Source of the DNA: Marispirochaeta aestuarii
GTDB lineage: Bacteria; Spirochaetota; Spirochaetia; JC444; Marispirochaetaceae
Direction of reading: 5' to 3'
Length of the DNA stretch: 64,000 nt
Assembly (NCBI RefSeq): GCF_002087085.1
Contig: NZ_MWQY01000001.1
Coordinates: 248,001 to 312,000 of the forward strand
Position numbers and translations under genes: made by a program. Under the pieces are notes generated by a model that had not been told where the DNA came from, did not search any database, and saw only the letters and a program-made list of their open reading frames with translations. The first letter of the stretch is position 1; each line of letters starts with the position of its first letter. Shown piece after piece: positions 26,171 to 33,607 of the stretch.

Positions 26171-26562
26171 GTAAGCCATTTAAAGGCGTCGTCAAATTCC
26201 GAAAATATCTGAACCGTAACACCCATTCCCGCATAGCGGTCTACTATGGGACGCATATTCATTTTTCCGATGGCCTTTTCCGGCACCATGAGTGCCCAGT
26301 ACTTCCAGCCCTTCTCGAGAATACGGCCTTCCCAGTTTTTCTGGCCCCATTCGAGATCCTCCTGTCTCATGGCGGAATTGCTCTTGTCGTTGGATAACCA
26401 CTTGGTGCATCCGTGTTCAATAAAGGCATCCGCACCTTTCATCATCATTTCCCGCCAGGGTTCACCGAATACAAACTTATGGATTTCGTGATGTATTATT
26501 CCTTGTTCAGGGTAGCAGTAGAGAGAAACAGAATCATTGTCCAGAAGGGTAATAGTCTTCAT
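26158..26562 (-). CDS. SpoIIAA-like/STAS-fold protein
   Basis: A 134-residue soluble protein. The pattern of an N-terminal strand pair, HHEIHKFVFGEPWREMMMKG, CTKWLSNDKSN and a C-terminal FDDAFKWL helix resembles the small SpoIIAA-like (SEC14/STAS fold) proteins common in many bacteria. These have no known enzyme activity. It overlaps the end of the convergent glycosyltransferase-like gene by 13 bp. The family call is fairly confident, the role unknown. Confidence 0.6.
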   Translation of the reverse strand: MKTITLLDNDSVSLYCYPEQGIIHHEIHKFVFGEPWREMMMKGADAFIEHGCTKWLSNDKSNSAMRQEDLEWGQKNWEGRILEKGWKYWALMVPEKAIGKMNMRPIVDRYAGMGVTVQIFSEFDDAFKWLTQQS

Positions 26563-26815
26563 GCAGCATCTCCGAATTTAATATTTTTGATCTTTAAAAT
26601 GAGATCTACCAGGAATTCTATGAACAAGCTTATGAAACGCAAATTCTGTCCTGTGTATTTCTGCAGAAATCAGCTTTTTGAAGGGAATTCCCATCGTCGA
26701 AGAGATCCAGACCCTCAGAGTTACGGATTGGACGGGTATACAGGGGCTCAATTCCGAGGTCAATCCTTATTGACCCTCATACTGCTTAAGTGCGAAACTT
26801 TGCGGCGAAAACCCG

Positions 26816-29080
26816 ATGAAGTCTAAAATTGTCATCTTTATTCTGCCCCCTCTGCTGATTGTCCTGCTCATTACCTCCGGTCTGGTGTATCTCAATACCC
26901 GGCTGCTGCCGAAGTCTGTAACAGCAATGGCAAACCGGCTCGAAGAACGTACCGGCCTCGTTTTTCATGCGGATTCCATCAGCTATTTCCCTTTCGCCGG
27001 CCTGAAGCTCTCCCAGGTCCGTCTTTTTGACGCATATAAGGAGTCTGATGACCCATTTTTTACCGCCCGGCGGATGGATATCGATCTGAACATACTGCTA
27101 CTGCTTAGCCGGGGAACGGGGGCGGGGAATCTTGTAAAGAGTGTAAATTTTCATGATCCGCGAATCCTTCTGACAATGGATCTTCTCTCCTTCGCGAGGG
27201 ATAGGCATAATGTACATCAGCCTGAAGGCGGCATGAAAACTCCCGATAACATGTCTGCACCGGCGGATCCCGGGACCCCGGAATCCTCTGCCGGTACAGG
27301 TACAGACAGCGGGGAAAAGTCAGTGTCCCGGGTTCCGCCTGAGTTTATCCGCTTCTGGAACATCGGCTCCCGGATAATCGGACACCGGCTCTTTCCAGAT
27401 CAGCTTTTCCTGTATAACCCGTCTTTTATCTGCACCGGCAAAACTGGAAAAACTGAAATTTTCAACGGTCCCGATGTATTTATCGACCGGGAATCCTCCC
27501 CCGGACTGCTTCAGATTACAGCAAAGGATGAGCGAACAGGCTTAAGCGTCAGTCTGAACTTCGAGGAAAAGAAAGCCGAGGGCGATTTCGAGGTTGCTGG
27601 TATCGATCTGGAACGCCTTGTTCCTCTCTTCTTCTCTGCAGATGCTCTTCCCCGCATTTCCGGATTTCTCGATGTAAAGAGCAGGTTCCTGAGCCCCGTC
27701 CCCGGGCTCATTGAGCTTGAAGGGGCATTAATGGGAAGAAACCTCGCTGTTTCCCACCAGCTCCTGGGGGAAGAGGCTGTTTCAGGGGTCGATCTGGACT
27801 ACGATTTTAACCTGATCTTTGATCCGGAACCCCCCCTGGCCCCGCCCAGGATTCTTGGAAAAGCAACCCCGTCAAATCCGGCAATCATAGCAGCCATGCA
27901 GGAGTCTCATTTGAGGGATCCCTCTTCCGCCTGGGGAGAACTGCGGGTGCGAACAGGGAATCTCAGGGTAAACGGTATTGCCATGGATTTTCTTCCGGCA
28001 ATACGGGGCATCTTTCCACGAACCTCTGCGCCGGCCCGGCTTGATCTGCGTCTTCATCTGCCGGAAACCGGAGCTGATGCGATTCTCAGGGCGGTGCCCG
28101 ATGGACTTTCCGGCCCCTTCGAAGGGATGAAGCTCGCCGGAAGTCTCTCCTGGGATCTGGACCTGGAGATTCCCCTGGATATGATTCGGGAGATGAACTG
28201 GCGGTCCTCTGTATCCATGGAAGACTTTGCTGTGGATTCAATACCGGCGGAGCTGAACGTCTATAAACTGAAACGATCCTTTGTTCACATACTGGAAGAT
28301 GGGAGAAATTCCCGAAAGATCAGGGTCCCTGAACCGCGGAGGGTGGGGCTTCAGTGGATGCTGGATAACTCTGAGCTTACGGAAAGACAGATATACCGTC
28401 TGCAGAACCGGGAAAAACAGGGGGCTCCGGAACCCGAGGTCTTCGGCGGGGAGGAAGAGGCAGCCGATGTTCCCCTCGACCGGAGTTACCGCTATGTGTA
28501 CCTGGAGGATATGTCCCGTTGGATTCCCCTGGCGGTTCTGACCTGTGAGGACGGAGACTTCTTTTTTCATGACGGCATAAACTGGCTGACCTTTCGCCAC
28601 GCAATGGAACGGAATATACTTTCCGGCGGCATCGAAGTGGGGGCCAGTACCCTGACGATGCAGCTTATAAAGAACCTTTTTTTGAGCCGCGACAGGGTTC
28701 TTGCCCGCAAGATCCACGAGGCCTTCCTGGTCTACCTTCTGGAAGGGAACGCCCGGGTTTCCAAGGATCGGATTTTAGAGCTTTACATAAATCTGGTGGA
28801 GTTCGGTCCGGGAATAATCGGTATTCGCGAGGCGGCGCAATACTATTTCGGAAAGGTGCCTGGTGAAATCAGCGCCCCGGAAGCGGTCTGGCTGGCTTCC
28901 ATTCTCCCGGCCCCACGCAGCTATCATGGCATGTTTCTTGACGGTGAAGTTCCGGACTACTGGTGGGCACATATGCGGGGTTATTTTGATCTGATGCTGG
29001 AAAGAGGTCGCCTCAGCGAGGAAGAATACCAGCGGGCTGTTTCACGGCGTCCCCGATTCAGGAATGGAGACGCCTCATGA
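26816..29080 (+). CDS. AsmA-like/GT51 peptidoglycan glycosyltransferase fusion
   Basis: A 754-residue envelope protein. An N-terminal membrane anchor (about 5-28) leads into a long AsmA-like periplasmic region (about 30-560) with a Gly/Pro/Ser linker (about 140-170). A family 51 glycosyltransferase domain follows (about 565-730) with the catalytic EDGDFFFHDG (Glu-Asp), GASTLTMQLIKNLFL and LELYINLVEFGPG. No transpeptidase domain is present, so it is a monofunctional peptidoglycan polymerase with an AsmA front end. The start has a weak ribosome binding site. It overlaps the chromate-transporter gene (29077-29080). Confidence 0.85.
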   Translation: MKSKIVIFILPPLLIVLLITSGLVYLNTRLLPKSVTAMANRLEERTGLVFHADSISYFPFAGLKLSQVRLFDAYKESDDPFFTARRMDIDLNILLLLSRGTGAGNLVKSVNFHDPRILLTMDLLSFARDRHNVHQPEGGMKTPDNMSAPADPGTPESSAGTGTDSGEKSVSRVPPEFIRFWNIGSRIIGHRLFPDQLFLYNPSFICTGKTGKTEIFNGPDVFIDRESSPGLLQITAKDERTGLSVSLNFEEKKAEGDFEVAGIDLERLVPLFFSADALPRISGFLDVKSRFLSPVPGLIELEGALMGRNLAVSHQLLGEEAVSGVDLDYDFNLIFDPEPPLAPPRILGKATPSNPAIIAAMQESHLRDPSSAWGELRVRTGNLRVNGIAMDFLPAIRGIFPRTSAPARLDLRLHLPETGADAILRAVPDGLSGPFEGMKLAGSLSWDLDLEIPLDMIREMNWRSSVSMEDFAVDSIPAELNVYKLKRSFVHILEDGRNSRKIRVPEPRRVGLQWMLDNSELTERQIYRLQNREKQGAPEPEVFGGEEEAADVPLDRSYRYVYLEDMSRWIPLAVLTCEDGDFFFHDGINWLTFRHAMERNILSGGIEVGASTLTMQLIKNLFLSRDRVLARKIHEAFLVYLLEGNARVSKDRILELYINLVEFGPGIIGIREAAQYYFGKVPGEISAPEAVWLASILPAPRSYHGMFLDGEVPDYWWAHMRGYFDLMLERGRLSEEEYQRAVSRRPRFRNGDAS

Positions 29081-29625
29081 TCATGAGGCTTTTCGTACAG
29101 TTTTTCCGGATAGGCCTCTTTACCATCGGCGGAGGCTACGCCATGGTACCGATTATTGAGCATGAGATTTCCACAACCGCAAAGCTGCTCAGCAAGGCGG
29201 AGATAGACCATGTACTGCTTGTAGCCCAGTCGGCACCGGGTCCCATCGCTGTCAATACGGCCTTTTTGATCGGGCGCCACATCGGAGGCTGGAAAGGAGC
29301 TGTGGCCACCTGTCTGGGGGTGTCTCTTCCTTCCTTTTTGATAATTCTGTTAATTGCGATCCATCTTTCGGGATTTTTCGAGCTGCCGGAGGTCATGTCC
29401 TCCTTCCGGGGAATCCGTGGCGCTGTTGTCGCCCTTATAGCGCTGACCGGGATTCGGGTCGCCCGGCGCACTTTCTCCGTGTTTCTTGTTATCCTCGCGG
29501 TAATCTGGTTTCTCCTGCTCATTCTTACCGGAATAAACCCCTACCAGATTGTCGCCCTCTCGGTTGCTGCCGGTCTTGTGCGGGAGTTTCTGCGCAGGAG
29601 ACGCAAAGGAGGGAAAGCCGGATGA
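29077..29625 (+). CDS. Chromate-transporter family protein, first half
   Basis: A 182-residue membrane protein with the CHR signature: FRIGLFTIGGGYAMVPIIEHE near the start and QSAPGPIAVNTAFLIG about 60 residues later. It has about five hydrophobic segments. It represents one half of a ChrA-type carrier; the other half is the overlapping next gene. CHR pairs transport chromate or other oxyanions, but the true substrate of many family members is unknown. It is preceded by the AsmA-GT51 gene, which it overlaps by 4 nt. Confidence 0.85.
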   Translation: MIMRLFVQFFRIGLFTIGGGYAMVPIIEHEISTTAKLLSKAEIDHVLLVAQSAPGPIAVNTAFLIGRHIGGWKGAVATCLGVSLPSFLIILLIAIHLSGFFELPEVMSSFRGIRGAVVALIALTGIRVARRTFSVFLVILAVIWFLLLILTGINPYQIVALSVAAGLVREFLRRRRKGGKAG

Positions 29626-30140
29626 CGCTGCTTTCGCTGCTGCTTGCCTTTCTAAAGATCGGTGCTTTCAGTTTCGGCGGCGGATATGCCGCGATCCCCC
29701 TCATAGAAGTCGAGGTCGTTCGAGTGCACGGCTGGCTCTCCCCTCACCAGTTTGCCGACCTCATTGCAATCTCTCAGCTGACCCCCGGCCCGATTGCCAT
29801 TAACTCTGCCACCTTTATCGGATACAGGGTGGCCGGGATTCCGGGTTCAGTCCTTGCAACCCTGGGAGTTCTGCTTATTCCAATCCTTATTGTGATTCTT
29901 CTGTGGATTGTCGCGGACCGCTTCTACCATTCCAGCTGGATACAGGGTGCCCTGCTGGGGCTGAAGCCGGCGCTGGTTGCCCTGATTTTTTACAGCGCCT
30001 GGTCCATAGGCCGGGTAGCTTTTGATTCTTCAGGACCGATTCTGCTGGCCCTGGGAGCATACGCTGTTCTCCGATTTTCAAGACTGCATCCTGCTTTCAT
30101 TATTGCGGCTTCGGGGCTTGTGGGGTTTCTGTTTTTGTAA
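29622..30140 (+). CDS. Chromate-transporter family protein, second half
   Basis: A 172-residue partner of the preceding gene, with the same two signature elements (FLKIGAFSFGGGYAAIPLIE and QLTPGPIAINSATFIGY). The two short CHR proteins form a heterodimer in the family. The ATGA overlap (29622-29625) implies co-translation. It ends 22 bp before the promoter of the EIIA-diadenylate cyclase gene. Confidence 0.85.
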   Translation: MTLLSLLLAFLKIGAFSFGGGYAAIPLIEVEVVRVHGWLSPHQFADLIAISQLTPGPIAINSATFIGYRVAGIPGSVLATLGVLLIPILIVILLWIVADRFYHSSWIQGALLGLKPALVALIFYSAWSIGRVAFDSSGPILLALGAYAVLRFSRLHPAFIIAASGLVGFLFL

Positions 30141-30162
30141 TTCAGCGGATTACATACGATCC

Positions 30163-30190
30163 TTGACAGGAAAGACCCGTAGGGTATTAT
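30163..30190 (+). promoter_or_regulatory. Sigma-70 promoter of the EIIA-diadenylate cyclase gene
   Basis: TTGACA (30163-30168) and TATTAT (30185-30190) are separated by 16 bp. The predicted start site, 6-8 bp later, falls at about 30197, only one or two bases from the ATG at 30199. This would make the mRNA nearly leaderless. Confidence 0.65.
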
Positions 30191-30198
30191 TGAAGGTA

Positions 30199-31527
30199 AT
30201 GACAATTTTCAGTCGCATGCTGACGGAAGGCTCGGTGTTTATCTACCCGGCAGGTCAGGGAGTCAGCAAGGACGAGGTTATACGGCGCCTGTGTAGAGCC
30301 GTCGCCGCGGATCTGGGGGGAATGGATGCCGCTCAGGTCGAATCCCTGGTGCAGAAACGGGAGGCCTCCCTATCCACCCGGCTGAGTCCTCTCCTCGCAG
30401 TTCCCCACGCCGTTATCCCCCACAGTAAGGACAACAGGATGGCGGTGGCTGTTATTCCGGATGGTCTGGACTGGGACAGTGACCGGGATAATCCGGTTCG
30501 TCTCGTGATGTTGCTTGCGGGGGGAAGGGAAAAACACCTCAAGCTCCTCAGTGAAATGGCTGCGGTTCTGCAGAATGAAGAGCTCCTTGATCGCCTCATT
30601 TCCGCCCTGAATGCCGCAGAACTTATCTCCATTCTGCGTCAACCGGAGGAAACCCGGGGCAATATATACCATGATCGTCTGGGCATTTCTTCGCTTATTT
30701 TCAACGAGGCGGTGAGGATTCGGAATTCCATCGATTCCGCCCGTCTTCTGCTGCATGCCGATGCCATTGAGGATGATGAGTTTATCGAATCCCTTGTGGA
30801 GGGAACGGATGCAATTATCGTTACCAGCCGGGAGGGACGTTTCGATTCCCGGCTCACCGATGGAAACAGTCCGATTGTCATGCCCTTCAAAGGAGTCAAG
30901 CGTTCCGCCCATGTTCAGTTTACCCTGATGTATCTTCTCAGCCGAAAAGTGCTCAGCCAGACTGATATCATTGTAAATGTCTTCGGGCAGCCTGGTTCCG
31001 GTTTTCTTGATTCCCTTCGGCTGACCCGGCTCGAGGATGCGGAGATTCCCTTTTCATCTGCAACCGAAGGTTTCCCGGAGGACCTGGAGATCTCCACCTT
31101 CACCCGTGTCCTTCAGGTCGCGACCCAGATCGCCCTGGAGGGAAGGGAGGGGAAACCGGTGGGGACCCTTTTTGTGGTCGGCGATTACGATGGGGTCGTG
31201 CAATATACCAGGCAGATGATCGCCAATCCCTTTCATGGTTATCCCCGGGAGGACAGGAATATTCTTGATCCGAGCATTGAAGAGACGGTAAAGGAGTTCG
31301 CCCGCATCGACGGTGCCTTTATTATAAACGGTGACGGCACAATTGAATCCGCCGGGACCTATTTGTCCGGCCAGCCGACCGCCGAAGAGATGCATTCAGG
31401 CCTTGGCGCCCGGCATGCTGCAGCCCAGGGAATATCCGCCGTCAGTTCCGCTCTTGCTGTGGCAATATCCGAATCGACACGAAAGATAAGCGTCTTCAAA
31501 TCAGGACGGCTTATTATGGAATTATAA
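30199..31527 (+). CDS. PTS EIIA domain fused to DacZ-type diadenylate cyclase
   Basis: A predicted 442-residue c-di-AMP synthase. Residues 1-150 look like a fructose/mannitol-type EIIA domain with the phospho-acceptor candidate His70 in AVPHAVIPH. Residues 155-315 resemble the pyruvate-kinase-C-like domain of archaeal DacZ proteins (TDAIIVTSREGR, VNVFGQPGSG). Residues 320-442 form the DAC domain: VVGDYDGVV, NPFHGYPREDRNI, DGAFIINGDG (Asp371-Gly-Ala) and GLGARHAAAQGIS (Arg404-His405), close to the RHR motif. Condensing two ATP to c-di-AMP under PTS phosphorylation control is an inference. It precedes an epimerase by 34 bp. Confidence 0.85.
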   Translation: MTIFSRMLTEGSVFIYPAGQGVSKDEVIRRLCRAVAADLGGMDAAQVESLVQKREASLSTRLSPLLAVPHAVIPHSKDNRMAVAVIPDGLDWDSDRDNPVRLVMLLAGGREKHLKLLSEMAAVLQNEELLDRLISALNAAELISILRQPEETRGNIYHDRLGISSLIFNEAVRIRNSIDSARLLLHADAIEDDEFIESLVEGTDAIIVTSREGRFDSRLTDGNSPIVMPFKGVKRSAHVQFTLMYLLSRKVLSQTDIIVNVFGQPGSGFLDSLRLTRLEDAEIPFSSATEGFPEDLEISTFTRVLQVATQIALEGREGKPVGTLFVVGDYDGVVQYTRQMIANPFHGYPREDRNILDPSIEETVKEFARIDGAFIINGDGTIESAGTYLSGQPTAEEMHSGLGARHAAAQGISAVSSALAVAISESTRKISVFKSGRLIMEL

Positions 31528-31561
31528 AAAGACCCCGAATATAAGATGTAAGGAGAATGTT

Positions 31562-32467
31562 GTGAGTAAAAGAATTCTGTTCACCGGCGGTACAGGAAAA
31601 GCAGGCAAACACGTGATCCCCTGGCTGATGGAAAAGGGCTATCGTATTCTGAACTTTGATCTGAAAGCCCTTGATACTCCCGGTGTGCATACTCTTATCG
31701 GGGATGTAACCGACAGCGGTCAGGTCTTCAATGCCATGACAAGTCATTTCGGTTTTGACGGACTGGAGAAGGGCTCCGCCCCGGGACCGGTGGATGCGGT
31801 TGTACACTTTGCGGCGGTACCGCGGATTCTCATCAATACCGATAACGAGACCTACCGGGTCAATGTAATGGGTACCTACAATATTATCGAGGCGGCCATG
31901 AAGCTGGGGATCCGCAAGGTAGTAATTGCTTCCAGCGAGACCACGTATGGTGTCTGCTTTGCCGAAGGAGATAAAGATTATCACAGTTTTCCCCTGGATG
32001 AGGAGTACGACGTGGATCCCATGGACAGCTACGGACTCTCCAAGGTGGTGAACGAACGTACTGCCCGCGCCTTTGCCGCCAGATTCAAGGCTGATGTCTA
32101 CGCTCTGCGGATTGGAAACGTGATTGAACCTCACGAGTACAACAGGTTTCCCGGTTTTGTCGCTGACCCGCCCTCCCGCAAGCGTAATGCCTGGAGTTAT
32201 GTTGATGCCCGGGACCTGGCGCAGATTGTACATCTCTGCCTGGAGAAAGACGGATTGGGCTTTCAGGTTTTTAATGCTGTAAACGACACGATAACCGCGG
32301 ACATCCCCACGGAGGAGTTTCTCGGCCGCTGGTCTCCCGGAGTCCCCCTGACCCGACCGATTCCCGGAGATGAGGCCCCCCTGTCAAATAAGAAGGCTCG
32401 GGAAATCCTGGGTTTCAGGGAGCAGCACAACTGGCGGGAGGAGCTGAAGAAGCTGCCGCATCAGTAG
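31562..32467 (+). CDS. NAD-dependent epimerase/dehydratase (extended SDR)
   Basis: A 301-residue extended short-chain dehydrogenase. The NAD loop is FTGGTGKAGKH (residues 7-17), followed by VVHFAAVPR, an ASSETTYG serine region, and the catalytic pair in YGLSKVVNE (Tyr, Lys). Such enzymes act on sugar nucleotides or on sugar acids (uronate dehydrogenases are similar in size). The start is a GTG with AAGGAG upstream. The substrate is not identifiable. Confidence 0.8.
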   Translation: MSKRILFTGGTGKAGKHVIPWLMEKGYRILNFDLKALDTPGVHTLIGDVTDSGQVFNAMTSHFGFDGLEKGSAPGPVDAVVHFAAVPRILINTDNETYRVNVMGTYNIIEAAMKLGIRKVVIASSETTYGVCFAEGDKDYHSFPLDEEYDVDPMDSYGLSKVVNERTARAFAARFKADVYALRIGNVIEPHEYNRFPGFVADPPSRKRNAWSYVDARDLAQIVHLCLEKDGLGFQVFNAVNDTITADIPTEEFLGRWSPGVPLTRPIPGDEAPLSNKKAREILGFREQHNWREELKKLPHQ

Positions 32468-32649
32468 ATCTCAATAAGGCCAGCCGTACCGGCAGACCTT
32501 TTTCCGTTCTGGAGCTGATGGGAGTCCTCTCCGACCGTTGACATCCTGTCTCCGGTCTTCGAGCCGCCTTCGTTCGCTGCCGCGCACATCCTGTGCGCTC
32601 TTCCTCGCACCTGCTCGGCGCTCACTTTGTTTCGACTCCCACCTCTTAC

Positions 32650-32684
32650 AAAAAACAAGAGGCCCGCAAAAGCGGACCTCTTGT
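32650..32684 (-). terminator. Terminator copy in distal repeat unit
   Basis: A 13-bp stem (32655-32667 with 32672-32684), loop of four, then a T-run of five to six on the minus strand. The stem is complete apart from one G-U pair. It is the less altered of two copies. Confidence 0.75.
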
Positions 32685-32827
32685 TTTTGGAGCTGATGGG
32701 AGTCCCTTCCGGTCGGCGGCTTCGTGCCTCCTCCCTCCAGGCCGCCGCGCTCACTGGCGCTAAACATCCTGTTTAGCTTCCGGCCCTTTACGGGCCGCGT
32801 TCGCTTGTTTCGACTCCCATCTCTTAT

Positions 32828-32861
32828 AAAAACAACAGGCCCGCAAAAGCGGACCTCTTGT
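32828..32861 (-). terminator. Terminator of the tRNA-Ala gene
   Basis: The same hairpin as the copy at 32650-32684, just after the tRNA 3' end on the minus strand. The stem pairs 32832-32844 with 32849-32861, with one mismatch (32836/32857), then a short T-run. It should end the tRNA transcript, though less efficiently than the distal copy. Confidence 0.7.
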
Positions 32862-32864
32862 TTT

Positions 32865-32938
32865 TGGAGCTGATGGGAGTCGAACCCACGACCTGTTGAT
32901 TGCGAACCAACCGCTCTAGCCGGCTGAGCTACAGCCCC
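32865..32938 (-). tRNA. tRNA-Ala (anticodon CGC)
   Basis: The minus strand folds into a full cloverleaf: acceptor GGGGCTG/CAGCTCC, D-arm GCTC/GAGC, anticodon stem GTTGG/TCAAC with loop TTCGCAA (anticodon CGC), 5-nt variable loop and T-arm GTGGG-TTCGACT-CCCAT. The acceptor has the G3-U70 pair that identifies alanine tRNAs, and the discriminator is A. CCA is not encoded. It decodes GCG. Confidence 0.93.
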
Positions 32939-33071
32939 TTCTATTTAAAGCCTTTTATTGTAAACAGTTATCCAGATAATTATAGGAATTATAATATGGA
33001 TCTTAAAAAAAGTACACTGAAAAATTGAGACGGGCCGGTATTTCGGCAGTATATTTTTACAAGAGGAAAAT

Positions 33072-33584
33072 ATGAAAAAGCGATCCACTGTCATGCTGAT
33101 GAGCTGCGTGCTTGGGATCGTTACCTGCTTCTCCCTTGAGGCTCAGCAGATTTTTTCAGTGGAACTTGACCAACTCCTTACACCCAGGGCCGCGGTGGAA
33201 TTCCTTTTACAGCCGCAGACAGGGCTTCGCGGATCTTTAGGCGTATCGGTACTCGGTTTTCCCACCGTCTCCTATGGACTTGTAGCTGTGCGCCATATGA
33301 GATCTCCGGACAGTAAATTCCAGCTTGATCTGGAAGGCGGTTTACCCGTCGGCTATTTCAACCTGCTGGAAGGGGCCTGTATTGACTGGGACCCCAACAT
33401 AGACGATCCTTTTGCCGGGTGGCTCTGGGGCGGAGGCATCAGCTGGGGATGGAGAAGCAGACAGCGGCAGTTCTCCCTTTTCACGGGCTGCTCCGCCTGG
33501 TGGGAGGTCCAGCGGGATTCCGGCTGGAAAGGTCCCGGCCCGATCTTCCTTGTGTTGCTGCGTTATTCCAGGCTGAAGGGATAG
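33072..33584 (+). CDS. Small exported protein of unknown function
   Basis: A 170-residue protein with a Sec signal peptide (1-24, LEAQQ) and a Gly/Trp-rich mature part with alternating strands (WGGGISWGWRS, TGCSAWWEVQ), compatible with a small beta-barrel or beta-sandwich envelope protein. AGAGGAAAAT precedes the ATG. A candidate promoter TTGAGA (33025)-N19-TATATT (33050) lies upstream. It converges on the LarA-like gene and stands alone. Confidence 0.55.
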   Translation: MKKRSTVMLMSCVLGIVTCFSLEAQQIFSVELDQLLTPRAAVEFLLQPQTGLRGSLGVSVLGFPTVSYGLVAVRHMRSPDSKFQLDLEGGLPVGYFNLLEGACIDWDPNIDDPFAGWLWGGGISWGWRSRQRQFSLFTGCSAWWEVQRDSGWKGPGPIFLVLLRYSRLKG

Positions 33585-33607
33585 GGCTTTTCAGGCCGCC
33601 TGTCTAT

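Larger units (their letters stand above)
32511..32865. repeat. Tandem 177-178 bp units derived from the tRNA-Ala 3' end
   Basis: The 16-bp tRNA 3' end GGAGCTGATGGGAGTC occurs at 32511-32526, 32689-32704 and in the tRNA itself at 32866-32881, with periods of 178 and 177 bp. Each unit also has an inverted copy of the T-arm (TTTCGACTCCCA) at its other end, a terminator-like hairpin, and hairpins whose loop reads AGGAT on the minus strand: GAC-AGGAT-GTC (32540-32550), GCGCAC-AGGAT-GTGCGC (32582-32598) and GCTAAAC-AGGAT-GTTTAGC (32759-32777). No protein gene is credible here; this is the whole content of the gap between the epimerase and the tRNA. Confidence 0.85.

Noticed and set aside
26758-26775. 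GGTCAAT/ATTGACC hairpin before the AsmA-GT51 gene
   Set aside because: A 7-bp stem alone with no T-run or known pattern; too weak to call a terminator or riboswitch.
26413-26826. Plus-strand frame before the AsmA-GT51 gene
   Set aside because: Overlaps the SpoIIAA-like gene, has no ribosome binding site and no recognisable motif; probably chance.
32461-32767. Overlapping 97- and 98-codon minus-strand reading frames
   Set aside because: They run through the tRNA-derived repeats and their terminator hairpin in different frames; the sequence is explained by RNA structure, not coding.
32511-32938. CRISPR array
   Set aside because: Repeat period is 177-178 bp with only two units; no short direct repeats, no spacers and no cas genes.
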